DNA of 64,000 bases from Inia geoffrensis (taxonomy: Eukaryota > Chordata > Mammalia > Artiodactyla > Iniidae), in NCBI GenBank assembly GCA_036417435.1, contig CM070901.1:3260001-3324000 (forward strand), written 5' to 3'. Below the pieces are notes generated by a model that worked only from the letters and a program-made list of their open reading frames with translations, searched no databases and was not told the origin of the DNA. Below are positions 11,801-23,550 of this stretch, piece by piece (position 1 is the stretch's first letter; each line of letters opens with the position of its first letter). The position numbers and the translations under genes were made by a program.

Positions 11801-12520
11801 TTTGACCCACCTCCTTGAGGTGGGTCAATCTCAAAATGACAAACAACCCAGTGAAAAAATGGGTGGAAGACCTAAATAGACATTTCATCAAGGAAGACAT
11901 ACAGATGGCCAACAGGCACATGAAAAAATGCTCAACATCACTAATTATTAGAGAAATGCAAATCAAAACTGCAATGAGATATCACCTCATGCTGGTCAGA
12001 ATGGCCGTTATCAAAAATCTAGAAACATAAATGCTGGAAAGGGTGTGGTGAAAATGGAACCCTCCTGCAATGTTGATGGGAATGTAAATTGATACAACCA
12101 CTATAGAAAACAGTATGGAGGTTCCCTAAAAAAGTAAAAATAGAATTAACATATGACCCAGCAATACCACTAATGGGCATATACCCTGAGAAAAGCATAA
12201 TTCAAAAAGAGGCATGCACCACAATGTTCATTGCAGCACTATTTACAATAGCCAGGACATGGAACCAACCTAAATATCCATCGACATATGAATGGATAAA
12301 GAAGATGTGGCACATGTATACAATGGAATATTACTCAGCCATAAAAAGGAACCAAACTGAGTTATTTGTAGTGAGGTGGATGGATCTAGTGCTGTCATAC
12401 AGAGGAAGTACGTCAGAAAGAGAAAAACAAATACCATATGCTAACACATATATATGGAATCTAAAAATTAAAAAAAAAGGTACTGATGAGCCTAGTTACA
12501 GGGCAGGAATAAAGAGGTAG
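8835..12520 (+). pseudogene. L1 ORF2 relic (endonuclease-reverse transcriptase)
   Basis: The ancestral start is the ATG at 8835 and the terminal stop TAG is at 12518-12520. ORF2p nicks target DNA and reverse-transcribes L1 RNA. The endonuclease part survives as an open frame at 8998-9474 with the GDFN motif near 9260 and the SRIDHILGH block near 9435. The catalytic Glu of the QETHF motif has become Gly (codon 8959-8961), and the SDH motif near 9512 is frameshifted. The RT palm motif FADD is intact (10919-10930), but a stop at 10871-10873 lies just upstream and the RQG motif reads RQR. The C-terminal part survives at 11185-11625 and 12173-12520. A deletion with a short inverted insert occurs at 11814-11826. 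Clearly a dead copy. Confidence 0.95.
11804..11826. repeat. Perfect hairpin at an L1 deletion junction
   Basis: The arm 'gacccacctc' (11804-11813), a 3-nt loop and the reverse complement 'gaggtgggtc' (11817-11826) form a perfect 10-bp stem. It replaces about 170 nt that are present in the other L1 copy at 63750-63920. Confidence 0.93.
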
Positions 12521-12840
12521 ACATAGAGAATGGACTTGAGAACATGGGTGGGTGGGGGAAGCTGGGGCAAAGTGAGAGTAGCATCGACATATACACACTT
12601 CCGAATGTAAAATATTAGCTAGTGGGAAGCAGCAGCATAGCACAGGGAGATCAGCTTTGTGACCACCTAGAGGGGTGGGATAGCGAGGATGGGAGGGAGG
12701 CTCAATAGGGAGGGGATATGGGGACAAGTGTATGCATATGGCTGATTCTCTTTATTGTGCAACTGAAACTAACACAGTATTATGAAGCAATTATACTGCC
12801 ATAAAGATCTATTAAAGTAAAAAAAAAAAAGAAAAAAAAA

Positions 12841-14379
12841 ACATCAAGTAGCAGTTAGGATTCTCACCTCAATGTCTGGGGAAAGAGAAACACTGAATAC
12901 TTCCATTCTGCCCCAAGTCCACGTCCAATTCAATGCACTACTCTGAGTAAATCACTGATGTGCCCATATCTTGACAAATTAAATGAGGTTAATACTACAT
13001 ACCCTATCTATTTCACAGGGAAATTGCAGATAAAAACATCAAGCAATTTTGAAAAAAAAAGCAAGTTATTGTTACGAAGATGTAAATTTTCTTTCGAAGG
13101 CATCATCCACCCATTTCTTGCTTGTACTTTCATAGTTTCCTCTTCTGATCAATACCTGTTCATTGCAAAAAAAAATTAAGAAAGTACAAAACAAAGAAGT
13201 AATACATAAAAGATCCTCATAACCTACCCCTTCCCAGAAATATACTTTAAAACATTAAAAAATATCTTAGTGTATGGCTCTCCAGAGCTCTCTCTCTTCC
13301 CCATTATAGCGGAGACTACATGTGATTTTTTAAAAAAAATACTGGCTAGAGTTTTAGTTGGCTATTTTACGAGGATAGAAGAATATTCTTAAGGAAAGAA
13401 GTCTACTTTTATTAAGAAAAATACTTTGATAGACTTTTGTTGCCCTTATTATTCTTGTAATCCCCATTTCCCCAAAGTTCTATTTGTAATTAATAGTTTC
13501 TTGCTAATATAAATAAAATTTTAACTTAAGTAAAAATAGAAATTCCCTCATTTCTTGATCAGTTACAGTCAATTGTACTTGGCATTTGATTTTTAAAAAG
13601 GTGCATAAATGATTATTAAGTACCCAAACTTCTGCTACAAACTAAAGATAAAGATGGACACATGGAATTTTCCAGTTTTGGAAGTAACTTTGAATTTCCA
13701 TGCCAAACCAGAACAATGTGAATTTATGTCCTTGGAGTTTCAATTCAAATTCTTTTATAACACACACAAACAAAACTTCCAATTGTATTTTCAACCTTAA
13801 CAATCAAACTAAAGGACTTGAAACTTTTATTTTCTTTAATTATTCATGTGACCCAAATCTACAATTGTACCTTGTGAATCAGAGACATAGTTAACTAAAA
13901 AGTACAACTGAAATATAAAGAGCCTGAGAGTAGGTTTATGTGATTTCCTGGATATGTAATTTACAGGTCAATAATTATAACAATTTATTACCTTATAAAT
14001 GGTCAAGTTGAATTGGTCAAATAGACATTTTAGTCATTAAGACGAAACTGTCAGATGAACCTTATATTGATGACTAAGTACTTAGTGGTAATATTGTTCA
14101 AAATTAGTGCTTTAGCTACAAATGATCAAATCCGTATAACAAACAGACATTGCCTAAAGCAATATCTATTTGTAAACACAGATCAATGAAGACCAGTCTC
14201 GTTATTGTAGTTATCTGCTTGAAAATCAGCATAAGAAGAAATACAAATATATGCTTAATAAATACTTTCTGATAATAAACAAAAGCTTGATATTCAACAG
14301 CTCATTGAAGCAGTTAACCCATTTGATCAACAAACTAAAGCTAGGATTCAGGTAAGCAGATTTTAAGAGCTTTGTGGTA
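12841..14379. other. No gene recognised
   Basis: This is AT-rich unique DNA. Positions 12940-13035 loosely follow the 3' half of MIR ('aaatgaggttaatactacat', 'cctatctatttcacaggg'). The remaining short frames (12958, 13609, 13700) have no recognisable domains. Confidence 0.5.
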
Positions 14380-14830
14380 GATTATAAAAATGGCCACTGA
14401 TTTCTCCCAATTTACAATTCTGCTGTCACGCCACTTTCCCATGTGCCATTGTAGCCTTTTTCATCAGGAGCTGGGTTTGGTCATATCACCGCTTTAGCAG
14501 TTGGGATATTAATGAAGGCAATACAGATGATGAAAGCAGAGGTTAGGAGAGTGTTTGCACTTTGACGTTTTCCCCCACTCATTGATCTTTTTGAAACATG
14601 AAACAGCCATACTAAGAAGCCCTGCTTGCTTACTTGGGCAAGAAAGACCACATAAAGCAGAGATAAGCCATTGCAGATCAACCAGTCAACCAAAGACCAG
14701 ATGAAAGCCTGAGACCATCCTCGACCACCCAGCCCAGCTGATCTGACCCAGTCTAGAAGAACAACCTGGTCAACCTACAAAGTCATAACAAATAATAAAT
14801 ATTTGTGATTTTAAACCCCTAAAGTTTGTT
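14380..14830 (+). mobile_element. MLT1-like MaLR LTR
   Basis: It begins 'gtggtagattataaaaatgg' and ends with 'aataataaatatttgtgatt' then 'ttaaacccctaaagtttg', the degenerate polyadenylation-site and 3' end of MLT1 LTRs. In between, 'gaaacagccatactaagaag' fits the same family. It is old and highly diverged. Confidence 0.58.
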
Positions 14831-15329
14831 CAAATTTTGCCAAAGTTAATACAAACTCCTTATAAATTATATAGACATTCTAACTTGTGATTTTGCTTTA
14901 TAATCATACAGGCACCTCTTGGAAGGGCTTAATGAGTTGTATTGTTAAAAATATTATATACTGGAGGAGTGTTATTTTTAATACTGCTCAATATAAGTCA
15001 GATTTATGTAAGTCAGGGGAAGTTGATAATTCAGGAAACATGAAATGAGGGGTCATTTGCATGTCTTATATATTATGTTAGTTTCTAAATGTCAGAAGAT
15101 GAACTTTGGTGTCATCCCCCAAAATAAGTTCTGCGTAAATACTAGTTCAAAGGGATGCTAATAAATTTTACTTGAATAATTTGTACCATTACAAATACAT
15201 TTGGAAAACAATGGGTTGAAACAAATTCTTTGTTACAGAACCTCTTGGAGGTTTTAAGATGCTTATATAGAAAGGTATTATGAAATAAAAATGTGTTATA
15301 AAATATTTTTTAATAAGCTTAATTACATG
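14831..15329. other. No gene recognised
   Basis: Unique AT-rich sequence; I see no repeat or coding signal. Confidence 0.5.
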
Positions 15330-15815
15330 TCTTGGACATTTATTGACATCCATCAAACAATATTAGTGATCACACCCTGACTTCTGTCCGGAAAAACTCT
15401 TCCTCTCCCATTTTTCATCCATGTGGTTTTGGTGATGTCATTCCTCCAAGAATCCCAGGGTGGAGCATGAGATTAAAGCCAGTCCACTCATTTCCCAGTG
15501 ATGGATTTGGATATGGATATGCAAGTCAATCAGAGATAATGAGTCAATCAGAGATAATATGACATAATTTTGAGAAGGTCTAAGGATGTAAGGACTAGAG
15601 TTGCTGTCCCCATCTTCCCACTGCCTGGAGCCCAAGGAAGCACCAAAGGTAAAGGCAGAGTAGTCAAATCATCATGATATAATCTGAATCAAGCCAGAAT
15701 CACCCTCCACCCTGGACATGTTGGCTTCTTGAACTAATTTCTTTTTTGTTTAAGTAGGTTTGGATTAATATTTCTGTCACTTAAAACTGAAACAGTCCTA
15801 ACTAATAGACCACAA
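15330..15815 (+). mobile_element. Possible old LTR (ERVL/MaLR class)
   Basis: The 3' part reads 'ttgtttaagtaggtttggat', 'ttctgtcacttaaaactgaa', 'cagtcctaactaatag', resembling the ends of several mammalian ERVL-class LTRs. The 5' boundary is not evident. A 17-bp duplication sits at 15524-15558. Confidence 0.42.
15524..15558. repeat. 17-bp tandem duplication, period 18
   Basis: The block 'agtcaatcagagataat' is found at 15524-15540 and 15542-15558, identical. Confidence 0.96.
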
Positions 15816-15884
15816 CTTTTCTTTTTTCACAATAATTTTAGAGAACTAGTGTTTCACAGAACACTTTGGAGAAATCTAGAGAAA

Positions 15885-16120
15885 GTATAGTGGAATAGTT
15901 AATGCATAGGTTTAACTGCCTAGATCCAAACCCCATTTTCACGACAAATTAACTTTGTGACTGCAGGTGTGATACTTAAGCTCTACATGCTTCCTAATAC
16001 TTATAAAATGGGTATCAAATATAATTTGCCTGATAAGGATTTTGTGAAGATATTATGATTTAATACCTTTAAAACATTTAGAAAGTGTCTAGCACATAAT
16101 AAGTACTCAAAACGTTTACG
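15885..16120 (+). mobile_element. MIR SINE
   Basis: The head matches 'agtatagtggaatagttaatg', and the tail 'gtctagcacataataagtactc' near 16087 is the MIR 3' end. The core is diverged. Confidence 0.7.
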
Positions 16121-16209
16121 TAGGGAGGAAATCAAATAGCAGATTTTAGAATCATGGTTTTCTAGAATATTTAAGAGGTAAAAGCCCTTGATGTTTTTCT
16201 AATCTGACA

Positions 16210-16340
16210 TTCCTCATATGACAGTTGAAGAAACTGAGAACCATGAAGGGAAGTAATTTGCTCAAAGTCAAGTAAAATAGTGAGTGAATTAGGAAACAGT
16301 CCTCATTGTTATCATCCATCGTGCTTTAACAGAGTTCTAG
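16210..16340 (-). mobile_element. MIR SINE fragment
   Basis: It carries the reverse-complement MIR core: 'cagttgaagaaactgagaac' then 'aagtaatttgctcaaagtca'. Confidence 0.62.
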
Positions 16341-16544
16341 GCATTTCAAAGCAGGGAATGATTGTTGATGAGAATCCTTGAGGCTTCCACTTTGCTTGTA
16401 GTTTAGTTTTCAGCTGTTGTCAGAATAAGACTATCTACCTAGGAAAAAATAGCCACCTCTATTTGGGAATGGGACTCTTCAAGGGTCACATACCAGTAAT
16501 TATGTCCACAATGCTTGTGACACCACAAGCTTAGGTATTTCAGC
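16341..16544. other. No feature recognised
   Basis: Short unique stretch between a MIR and an L1 fragment. Confidence 0.5.
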
Positions 16545-17378
<834 letters not shown>

Positions 17379-17488
17379 CCAAAAATAATAACGATAATAA
17401 AAATTAAAATAACTAAAATATGCTTGTTTAAATGCATATGAAAGATGGTCTCGAATTACTAACCCAACAACCACAGGGAACATTTTTC

Positions 17489-17592
17489 ATCCATTAAAAA
17501 GTATTGACTCGTGAAAAATCTGCCAAGGGGTTAAAAGGAATGGGAGGAGGTGTCTGTCACCCTAGTGGAGAAAAAGGAGATTGCATCATTTT
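17489..17592. repeat. Left copy of a ~103-bp target-site duplication
   Basis: This unique sequence recurs at 21555-21658 with about 8 differences (roughly 92% identity). It ends at the poly(T) of the minus-strand L1 that follows, and the second copy begins where that L1 ends. Confidence 0.88.
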
Positions 17593-20254
17593 TTTTTTCA
17601 CATCTTTATTAGAGTATAAATGCTTTACAATGTTGTGTTAGTTTCTGCTGTATAACAAAGTGAATCAGCTATATGTATACATACATCCCCATATCCCCTC
17701 CCTCTTGAGCCTCCCTCCCACCCTCCCTATCCCATCCCTCTAGGTCGTCACAAAGCTCTGAGTTGATCTCCCTGTGCTATGCAGCAGCTTCCCACTAGCT
17801 ACCTATTTTACATTTGGTAGTGTATATATGTCAATGCTACTCTCTCACTTCGTCCCAGCTTCCCCTTCCCCTGCTGTGCCCTCAAGTCCTTTCTTTGTGT
17901 CTGAGTCTTTATTCCTGCCCTGCTACTAGGTTAATCAGTACTGCTTTTCTAAATACAATATATATACATTAGCTTAGAGTATTTGTTTTTTTCTCTTTCT
18001 GACTTATTTCGGTCTGTATGACAGATTCTAGGTCCATCCACCTCACTCCAAATAACTCAATTTTGTTCCCTTTTATGGCTGGGTAATATTCCATTGTATA
18101 TATGTGCCATATCTTATTTATCCATTCATCTGTTGATGGACATTTAGATTGCTTCCATGTCCTGGCTATTGTAAATAGTGCTGCAATGAGCATTGTGGTA
18201 CATGTCTCTTTTTGAATTATGGCTTTCTCAGGGTATATGCCCAGTAGTGGGATTCTCGGTCATATGGTAGTTTTATTTTTAGTTTCTTAAGGAACCTCTG
18301 TACTGTTCTCCATAATGGCTGTATCAATTTATATTCCCACCAACAGTGCAGGAGGGTTCCCTTTTCTCCACACCCTCTCCAGCATTTATTGTTTCTAGAG
18401 TTTTTGATGATGGCCATTCTGACCAGTGTGAGGTGATACCTCATTGTGGTTTTGATTTACATTTCTCTAATGATTAGTGATGTTGAGCATCTTTTCAGGT
18501 ATTTGTTGGCCATCTGTATGTCTTCTTTGGAGAAATGTCTATTTAGGTCTTCTGCCCATTTTTGGATTGGGTTGTTTGTTTTTGTGATATTGAGCTGCAT
18601 GAGCTGCTTGTATATTTTGGAAATTTACCCTTTGTCAGTTGCTTTGTTTGCAAATATTTTCACCCATTCTGAGGGTTGTCTTTTCATCTTTTTTATGGTT
18701 TCCTTTGCTGTGCAAAAGCTTTTAAGTTTAATAAGGTCCCATTTATTTATTTTTGTTTTTATTTCCATTTCACTAGGGGATTGGTCAAAAAGGATCTTGC
18801 TGTGATTTATGTCATAGAGTGTTCTATGTTTTCCTCTAAGAGTTTTATAGTTTCTGGCCTTACATTTAGGTTTTTAATCCATTTTGAGTTTATTTTTGTG
18901 TATGGTGTTAGGAAGTATTCTAATTTCATTCTTTTACATGTATCTATCCTTTTTTCCCAGCACCACTTATTGAAGAGGCTGTCTTTTCTCCATTGTATAT
19001 TCTTGCCTCTGTCAAAGATAAGGTGACCATATGTGCATGGGTTTATCTCTGAGCTCTCTCTCAAGTCCCATTGATCTATATTTCTGTTTTTGTGCCAGTA
19101 CCATACTGTCTTAATTACTGTAGCTTTGTAGTATAGTCTGAAGTCAGGGAGCCCGATTCCTCCAGGTCCATTTTTCTTTTTAATATTGCTGTGGCTACTC
19201 AGGATTTTTTTTGTGTTTCCATACAAATTGTAAATTTCTTTTTCTAGTTCTGTGAAAAATGCCATTGGTAATTTGATAGGGATTGCATTGAACCCGTAGA
19301 TTGCTTTGGGTAGTATAGTCATTTTCACAATATTGATTCTTCCAATCCAGGAGCATGGTATATCTCTCCATCTGTTTATGTTACTTTTGATTTCTTTCAT
19401 CAGTGTTTTATAGTTTTCTGAGTACAGGTCTTTTGCCTCCTTAGGTAGGTTTATTCCTAGGTATTTTTATTATTTTTGTTGTGATGGTAAATGGGATCAT
19501 TTCCTTATTTTCTCTTTCTGACCTTCTCTTGTTAGTGTGTAGGAATTCAAGAGGTTTCTTTTTTTTTTTTTAGAGATATAAACATATATATTCATAATGC
19601 TTGTTACATTGATGGGTTTGGAGGAGGTAAGGAATACATCAAGGAGATAAAAACCAAAAAAAGAACTATAATCAGCAACTGAAAGCAGAGAGTAGTAAGC
19701 AAATACGAAAGTCATGTTGCTCTGAAGACAAATGCATTGCAGCATTGCAATGAAGACACTTAGTCATGGTATAGAGCAAAAAGTTAGAGCTGAATGCAAG
19801 ATTCTTGGATTAAGTCAAGACTCTGGAAGTGAGCTAAAGATTTGCTGCTGCCAGGTTAAACAAATGTAAATCATCTCTAAGAAAAGCTTCTGCATTGTAG
19901 GTTTACAGGTTTTATTTTATATATTGTTCTATATAAAACTCATAAAACTATGTGTGCATATATTCAGTTAGATGTCATAAATCACTATATGTGTGTTTAC
20001 ATATACACACATAATCAAAATCACCAAACATGCAAGTACACATGAATACAAATCAATAAAAGCAAACACAATAGTTTTAGATATTCAAGAACTTTAAATA
20101 TTATAATTATCAGCTAGAGATCATGAAATAACTATGGATGAGTTATTTAAAGAAATAATTAAATTTTCAGAATGAGCAAGCTATAAGATACTATCAAAAG
20201 TGATCAGGCAAACCTGAAAAAAATAACTAAATAGAAATTTTAGGAATAAAAACA

Positions 20255-20880
20255 TATTATGGAAATAACCTAAATTTCCACCAACATATGAATGGACAAA
20301 GAAAATATGGCACATATATACAACAGAATACCACTCAGAATTTAAAAAGAAGGATATCCTGCCATTTGCAACAACATGGGTAGCCCTGGAGGATATTATG
20401 ATAAGTGAAATAAGTCAGTCACAGAAGGACAAACACCACATGATTCCACTTATACAGGTACTTAGAATAGGCAAACTCAGAGAAGCAAAAGACTGTAACT
20501 GTGGTTTCCAGGGGCCAGGAGGAGGGGGAAATGGGGAGTTGTTCAATTGGTATAAATTTTCAGTTATTTTCAGTTATGCAAAATTTATATTGGTATAAAT
20601 TTTCAGTTGTTCAATTGGTATAAATTTTCAGTTATTTTCAGTTATGCAAAATTTATATTGGTATAAATTTTCAGTTTTCATTATAACTAAGTCATAATGC
20701 AAGATGAATTAGTTTTAGAGATCTACTGTCCAGCATAATGCCAATAGTCAACAATACTGTATCATGCACTGAAAATGTTGTTAAGAGGGTTGATCTCATG
20801 AGTGTTCTTAGAAAAACAAACCAAAACACCAGGAAACCTTGGGAGGTGATGGATATGCCTATTACATTGATTACAGTGAT
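20255..20880 (+). mobile_element. Old L1M 3' end carried inside the nested retroposon
   Basis: It contains the ORF2 C-terminal end and 3' UTR of an older L1: 'ccaacatatgaatggacaaa', 'taagtgaaataagtcagtca', 'agatctactgtccagcataa' and 'ggaggtgatggatatgcc'. It stops abruptly at the duplicated target site. Its orientation is opposite to that of its host element and of the nested tail. Confidence 0.8.
20538..20673. repeat. Perfect 68-bp tandem duplication
   Basis: Positions 20538-20605 are repeated without a single difference at 20606-20673, inside the old L1M 3' UTR. Each unit contains two copies of 'ggtataaattttca'. Confidence 0.97.
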
Positions 20881-21554
20881 GTAGGAATGGAAGAGATTTC
20901 TGTGCATTAATTTTGTATTGTGCAACCTTACCAAATTCTTTGATTAGTTCTAGTAGTTTTCTGGTGGCATCTTTAAGATTTTCTATGTATAGTATCATGT
21001 CATCAGTAAACAGTGACCTTTTTACTTCTTTTCCAATTTGTATAAGTTTTATTTGTTTTTCTTCTCTGATTGCTGTGGCTAGGACTTCCGATACTATGTT
21101 GAATAATAGTGACGATAGTGGACATCCTTGTCTTGTTCTGGATCTTAGAGGAAATGCTTTCAGTTTTTCACCATTGATAATGATGTTTGCTGTAGGTTTG
21201 TCGTGTATGGCTTTTATTATGTTGAGGTAGGTTACCTCTATGCTCACGTTCTGGAGAGTTCTTTTTTTTATCATGAATGGGTGCTGAATTTTGTCAAAAG
21301 CTTTTTCTGCATCTATTGAGATGATCATATGGTTTTTATTCTTCAATTTGTTAATATGGTGTATCACATTGATTGATTTGCATATATTGAAGAATCCTTG
21401 CAACCCTGAGATAAATCCCACTTGATCATGGTGTATGATCCTTTTAGCATGCTGTTGGATTCTGTTTGCTATTTTGCTGAGGATTTTGGCATCTATGTTT
21501 ATCCATGATATTGGTCTATAATTTTCTTTTTTGTGATATCTTTGTCTGGTTTTC

Positions 21555-21658
21555 CTCCATTAAAAAGTATCAATTCATGAAAAATCTGCCAAGGGGTTAA
21601 AAGCAATGGGAGCAGGTGTCTGTCACCCTAGTGGAGAAAAAGGAGATTGTGTCATTTT
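21555..21658. repeat. Right copy of the ~103-bp target-site duplication
   Basis: Pairs with 17489-17592. The shared blocks include 'aaaaatctgccaaggggtt' and 'tgtctgtcaccctagtggag'. Confidence 0.88.
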
Positions 21659-23399
21659 TTATATACTATATAGAATGTAAAAAATTATCTGTCTTGATCC
21701 TCTTCCTTTTCAGACGGTGGTTTTGGTTAAAGGTTTTCTATAGCCACAGAGTCAAAAATACCTCCTGTCATTGAGGACTGGTTGCTAGGTGCCCACAGAG
21801 AGCAGACTGTTACGGCCACTTGGAAGTGTAGTATCTAAAGTGGTTGGCTCAGTTCCAGGTAGATTATTACATTTGCTCTCTCAAAGCCACTTTGAGCATG
21901 ACACACATAATCAGTCTAATTCTGAAAAATAAAAGCAACTTAGAAAATAGCAGGGTATAACCCAAGAACAGTTATTTATTAAATTTATTTTTTCAAAACT
22001 TGAGAAAGCTCTGGCTCCAGACTGCTAACAAGGTAATGGGCAAAGTCATCTTATTATGAAATATCTTAAGTACTAACAAAAACAAATAAATATTGAAGTA
22101 AACTAATCAGAAAGCTATGCTCCAGTTGGTCTGGTGTTTGACTGAAGAAACATTTTAAAACCTATTTAGAGTTGTTTGAAGTTAAGTGTGGGTTTCATTT
22201 TGCAAGACTGGGGATAAAGATAGAGGTGAGGTCCAGGCTCATAGCACCTGGCTCTTTCACAGGACATTTTGGAATTAGTAATCAACCGTGGTTAATCTGA
22301 ATAATGTCATTTTAAAATATGAAATCCATGTGGAAGTATAGAAACAATTTTTATTAATTCCAAAATGAGAACCATCAACACAAATAATTTCTCCATCAAG
22401 GCCAATGTTCAGGTACTAGTGTACCTTTCCTTATGTAAGTTTCACATAAGAATACAGACTTTTGTTAATTGTTAAATAGAAATCACTTAGACTAAAACTG
22501 TAGCAATCTGGGCAATTGTACAAAATGTTACTGAACAATAATACCCTTCAACTCCATTTTGCCATAGTTGCTTTCTGATTACCTTTTACATTTGAACTTA
22601 TGCAAAAGCTTAATGTTTAACATTGGTACACTATTAATGTTCATTGAAATAGCTGTTTTTGTTCTGATTTACTGTTGAGTAGGTCCAGGCCAGGAAAAGA
22701 AAAAAAGCTAGTGTAGGTATTTCACTAGGATGCTCTTAGCTTTTATTAGCTTCTGTATCGTGATGCAAAGCAGGCAATTTAGAAAAGGAAATAATATAGT
22801 TTCATTCCAGTATCTTAAGTTTAAAACCCTTTTGCGGAATTTTAGCAGTATTACCATTCAAAACATAGGTCCACAGAATCTAGGTACCAATTAGCCTACA
22901 AAGCCATGCCTCTCCCTTTAATCTCTTTCACCTAACCCATGATTTAATCCCTTTCCATGTCAGCATTAGAAACATAATGTCTTTGATCCTCTACTGTAGT
23001 AAAAAATAGATGGTTTATTTAAACAAAGCAGAACCTCATATATTTTGTTTTGTACTTGAATAATCCATGTAAAATCCCATAGTTACTATTTATACAAAGC
23101 TTCGTGATTTTTAGAAGGAGTGAGAAGAGTATATCTCTACTTTTTGTGAACATATGTATAATCTTATTTAGACTGGAAAGAATTTCCATGAATGGCAGCT
23201 TGAACTGATAACAAACAGTAAAGATACATGTCTTTATGGAAGGCATTAGACACTTGGACCAGAAACAGAAAAAAGCCCAGGATACTATAAAGTAAGCTAT
23301 CAGTTCATGCCTGAATCTTTTTTTTTTTTTTGAAGAATAAAGAAATATGACACTTAGTTTACCTTTAATATATGCAGGATACTTTCAAATACCCTATTC
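21659..23399. other. No gene recognised
   Basis: Unique sequence. No repeat family, no frame with a recognisable domain (the 75-codon minus frame at 23019-23246 is anonymous) and no clear regulatory signature. Confidence 0.55.
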
Positions 23400-23550
23400 A
23401 AGGATGCAGCATAATGAGAAAAGAATTAGTTTTTAAGTCAGACACGCTTGGATTGGAATTCTAACTCTGTCCCTTGGCTGCTTGTGGCTACTTACTTCAT
23501 CTCCTTCTATTATACATTCATGTGAATATTTGACAAATGAAGTTAATGGG
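23400..23550 (+). mobile_element. MIR-like SINE
   Basis: The order 'gcataatgagaaaagaatta', 'agtcagacacgcttggattg' and 'tctaactctgtcccttggct' follows the 5' half and core of MIR. The 3' part has decayed. Confidence 0.6.

Larger units (their letters stand above)
6866..12840 (+). mobile_element. Full-length L1 retrotransposon, inactivated
   Basis: The element has, in order, a 5' UTR starting near 'gaggcggagtcaagatggcg', an ORF1 relic (7885-8776), an ORF2 relic (8835-12520), a 3' UTR (about 12521-12820) and an A-rich tail. A likely diverged target duplication reads 'aagatcaggtagc' at 6853-6865 and 'aacatcaagtagc' just after the tail (12840-12852), 11 of 13 matching. Length is close to 6 kb, the usual size. 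Both ORFs carry stops and frameshifts, and about 170 bp of ORF2 are missing at 11814-11826. It cannot move by itself. Confidence 0.94.
19561..20880 (-). mobile_element. Nested poly(A)-tailed retroposed transcript
   Basis: This 1.3 kb block interrupts the surrounding L1. It is flanked by a 21-bp target duplication, 'gtaggaattcaagaggtttct' at 19539-19559 against 20881-20901, 18 of 21 matching. A T-run at 19559-19571 marks the poly(A) tail of a minus-strand retroposon. The first 690 bp are not a recognised repeat, and the rest is an old L1 3' end in the opposite orientation. It looks like a reverse-transcribed copy of a host RNA that ran antisense through an old L1. I cannot name the parent transcript. 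Confidence 0.72.
17593..21554 (-). mobile_element. 5'-truncated L1, interrupted by a nested insertion
   Basis: The poly(T) at 17589-17598 and the reverse-complement 3' UTR (to about 17960) are followed by ORF2 C-terminal sequence up to 19560. ORF2 resumes at 20881 and runs upstream through the RT domain to 21554. The two parts join seamlessly if 19561-20880 is removed, giving about 2.6 kb of L1. Open remnants lie at 17969-18193, 18217-18444, 18807-19400 and 20762-21421 (minus). The last contains the RT palm motif altered from FADD to FTDD (20999-21010). The element is inactive. Confidence 0.94.

Noticed and set aside
17489..17592. Segmental duplication instead of a target duplication
   Set aside because: The copy borders coincide with both ends of one L1, which a random segmental duplication would not explain. 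It is kept as the less likely alternative.
18446..19026. Hydrophobic plus ORFs of 116-119 codons
   Set aside because: They are antisense shadows of L1 ORF2 on the minus strand, like 17054-17332 and 20913-21230.
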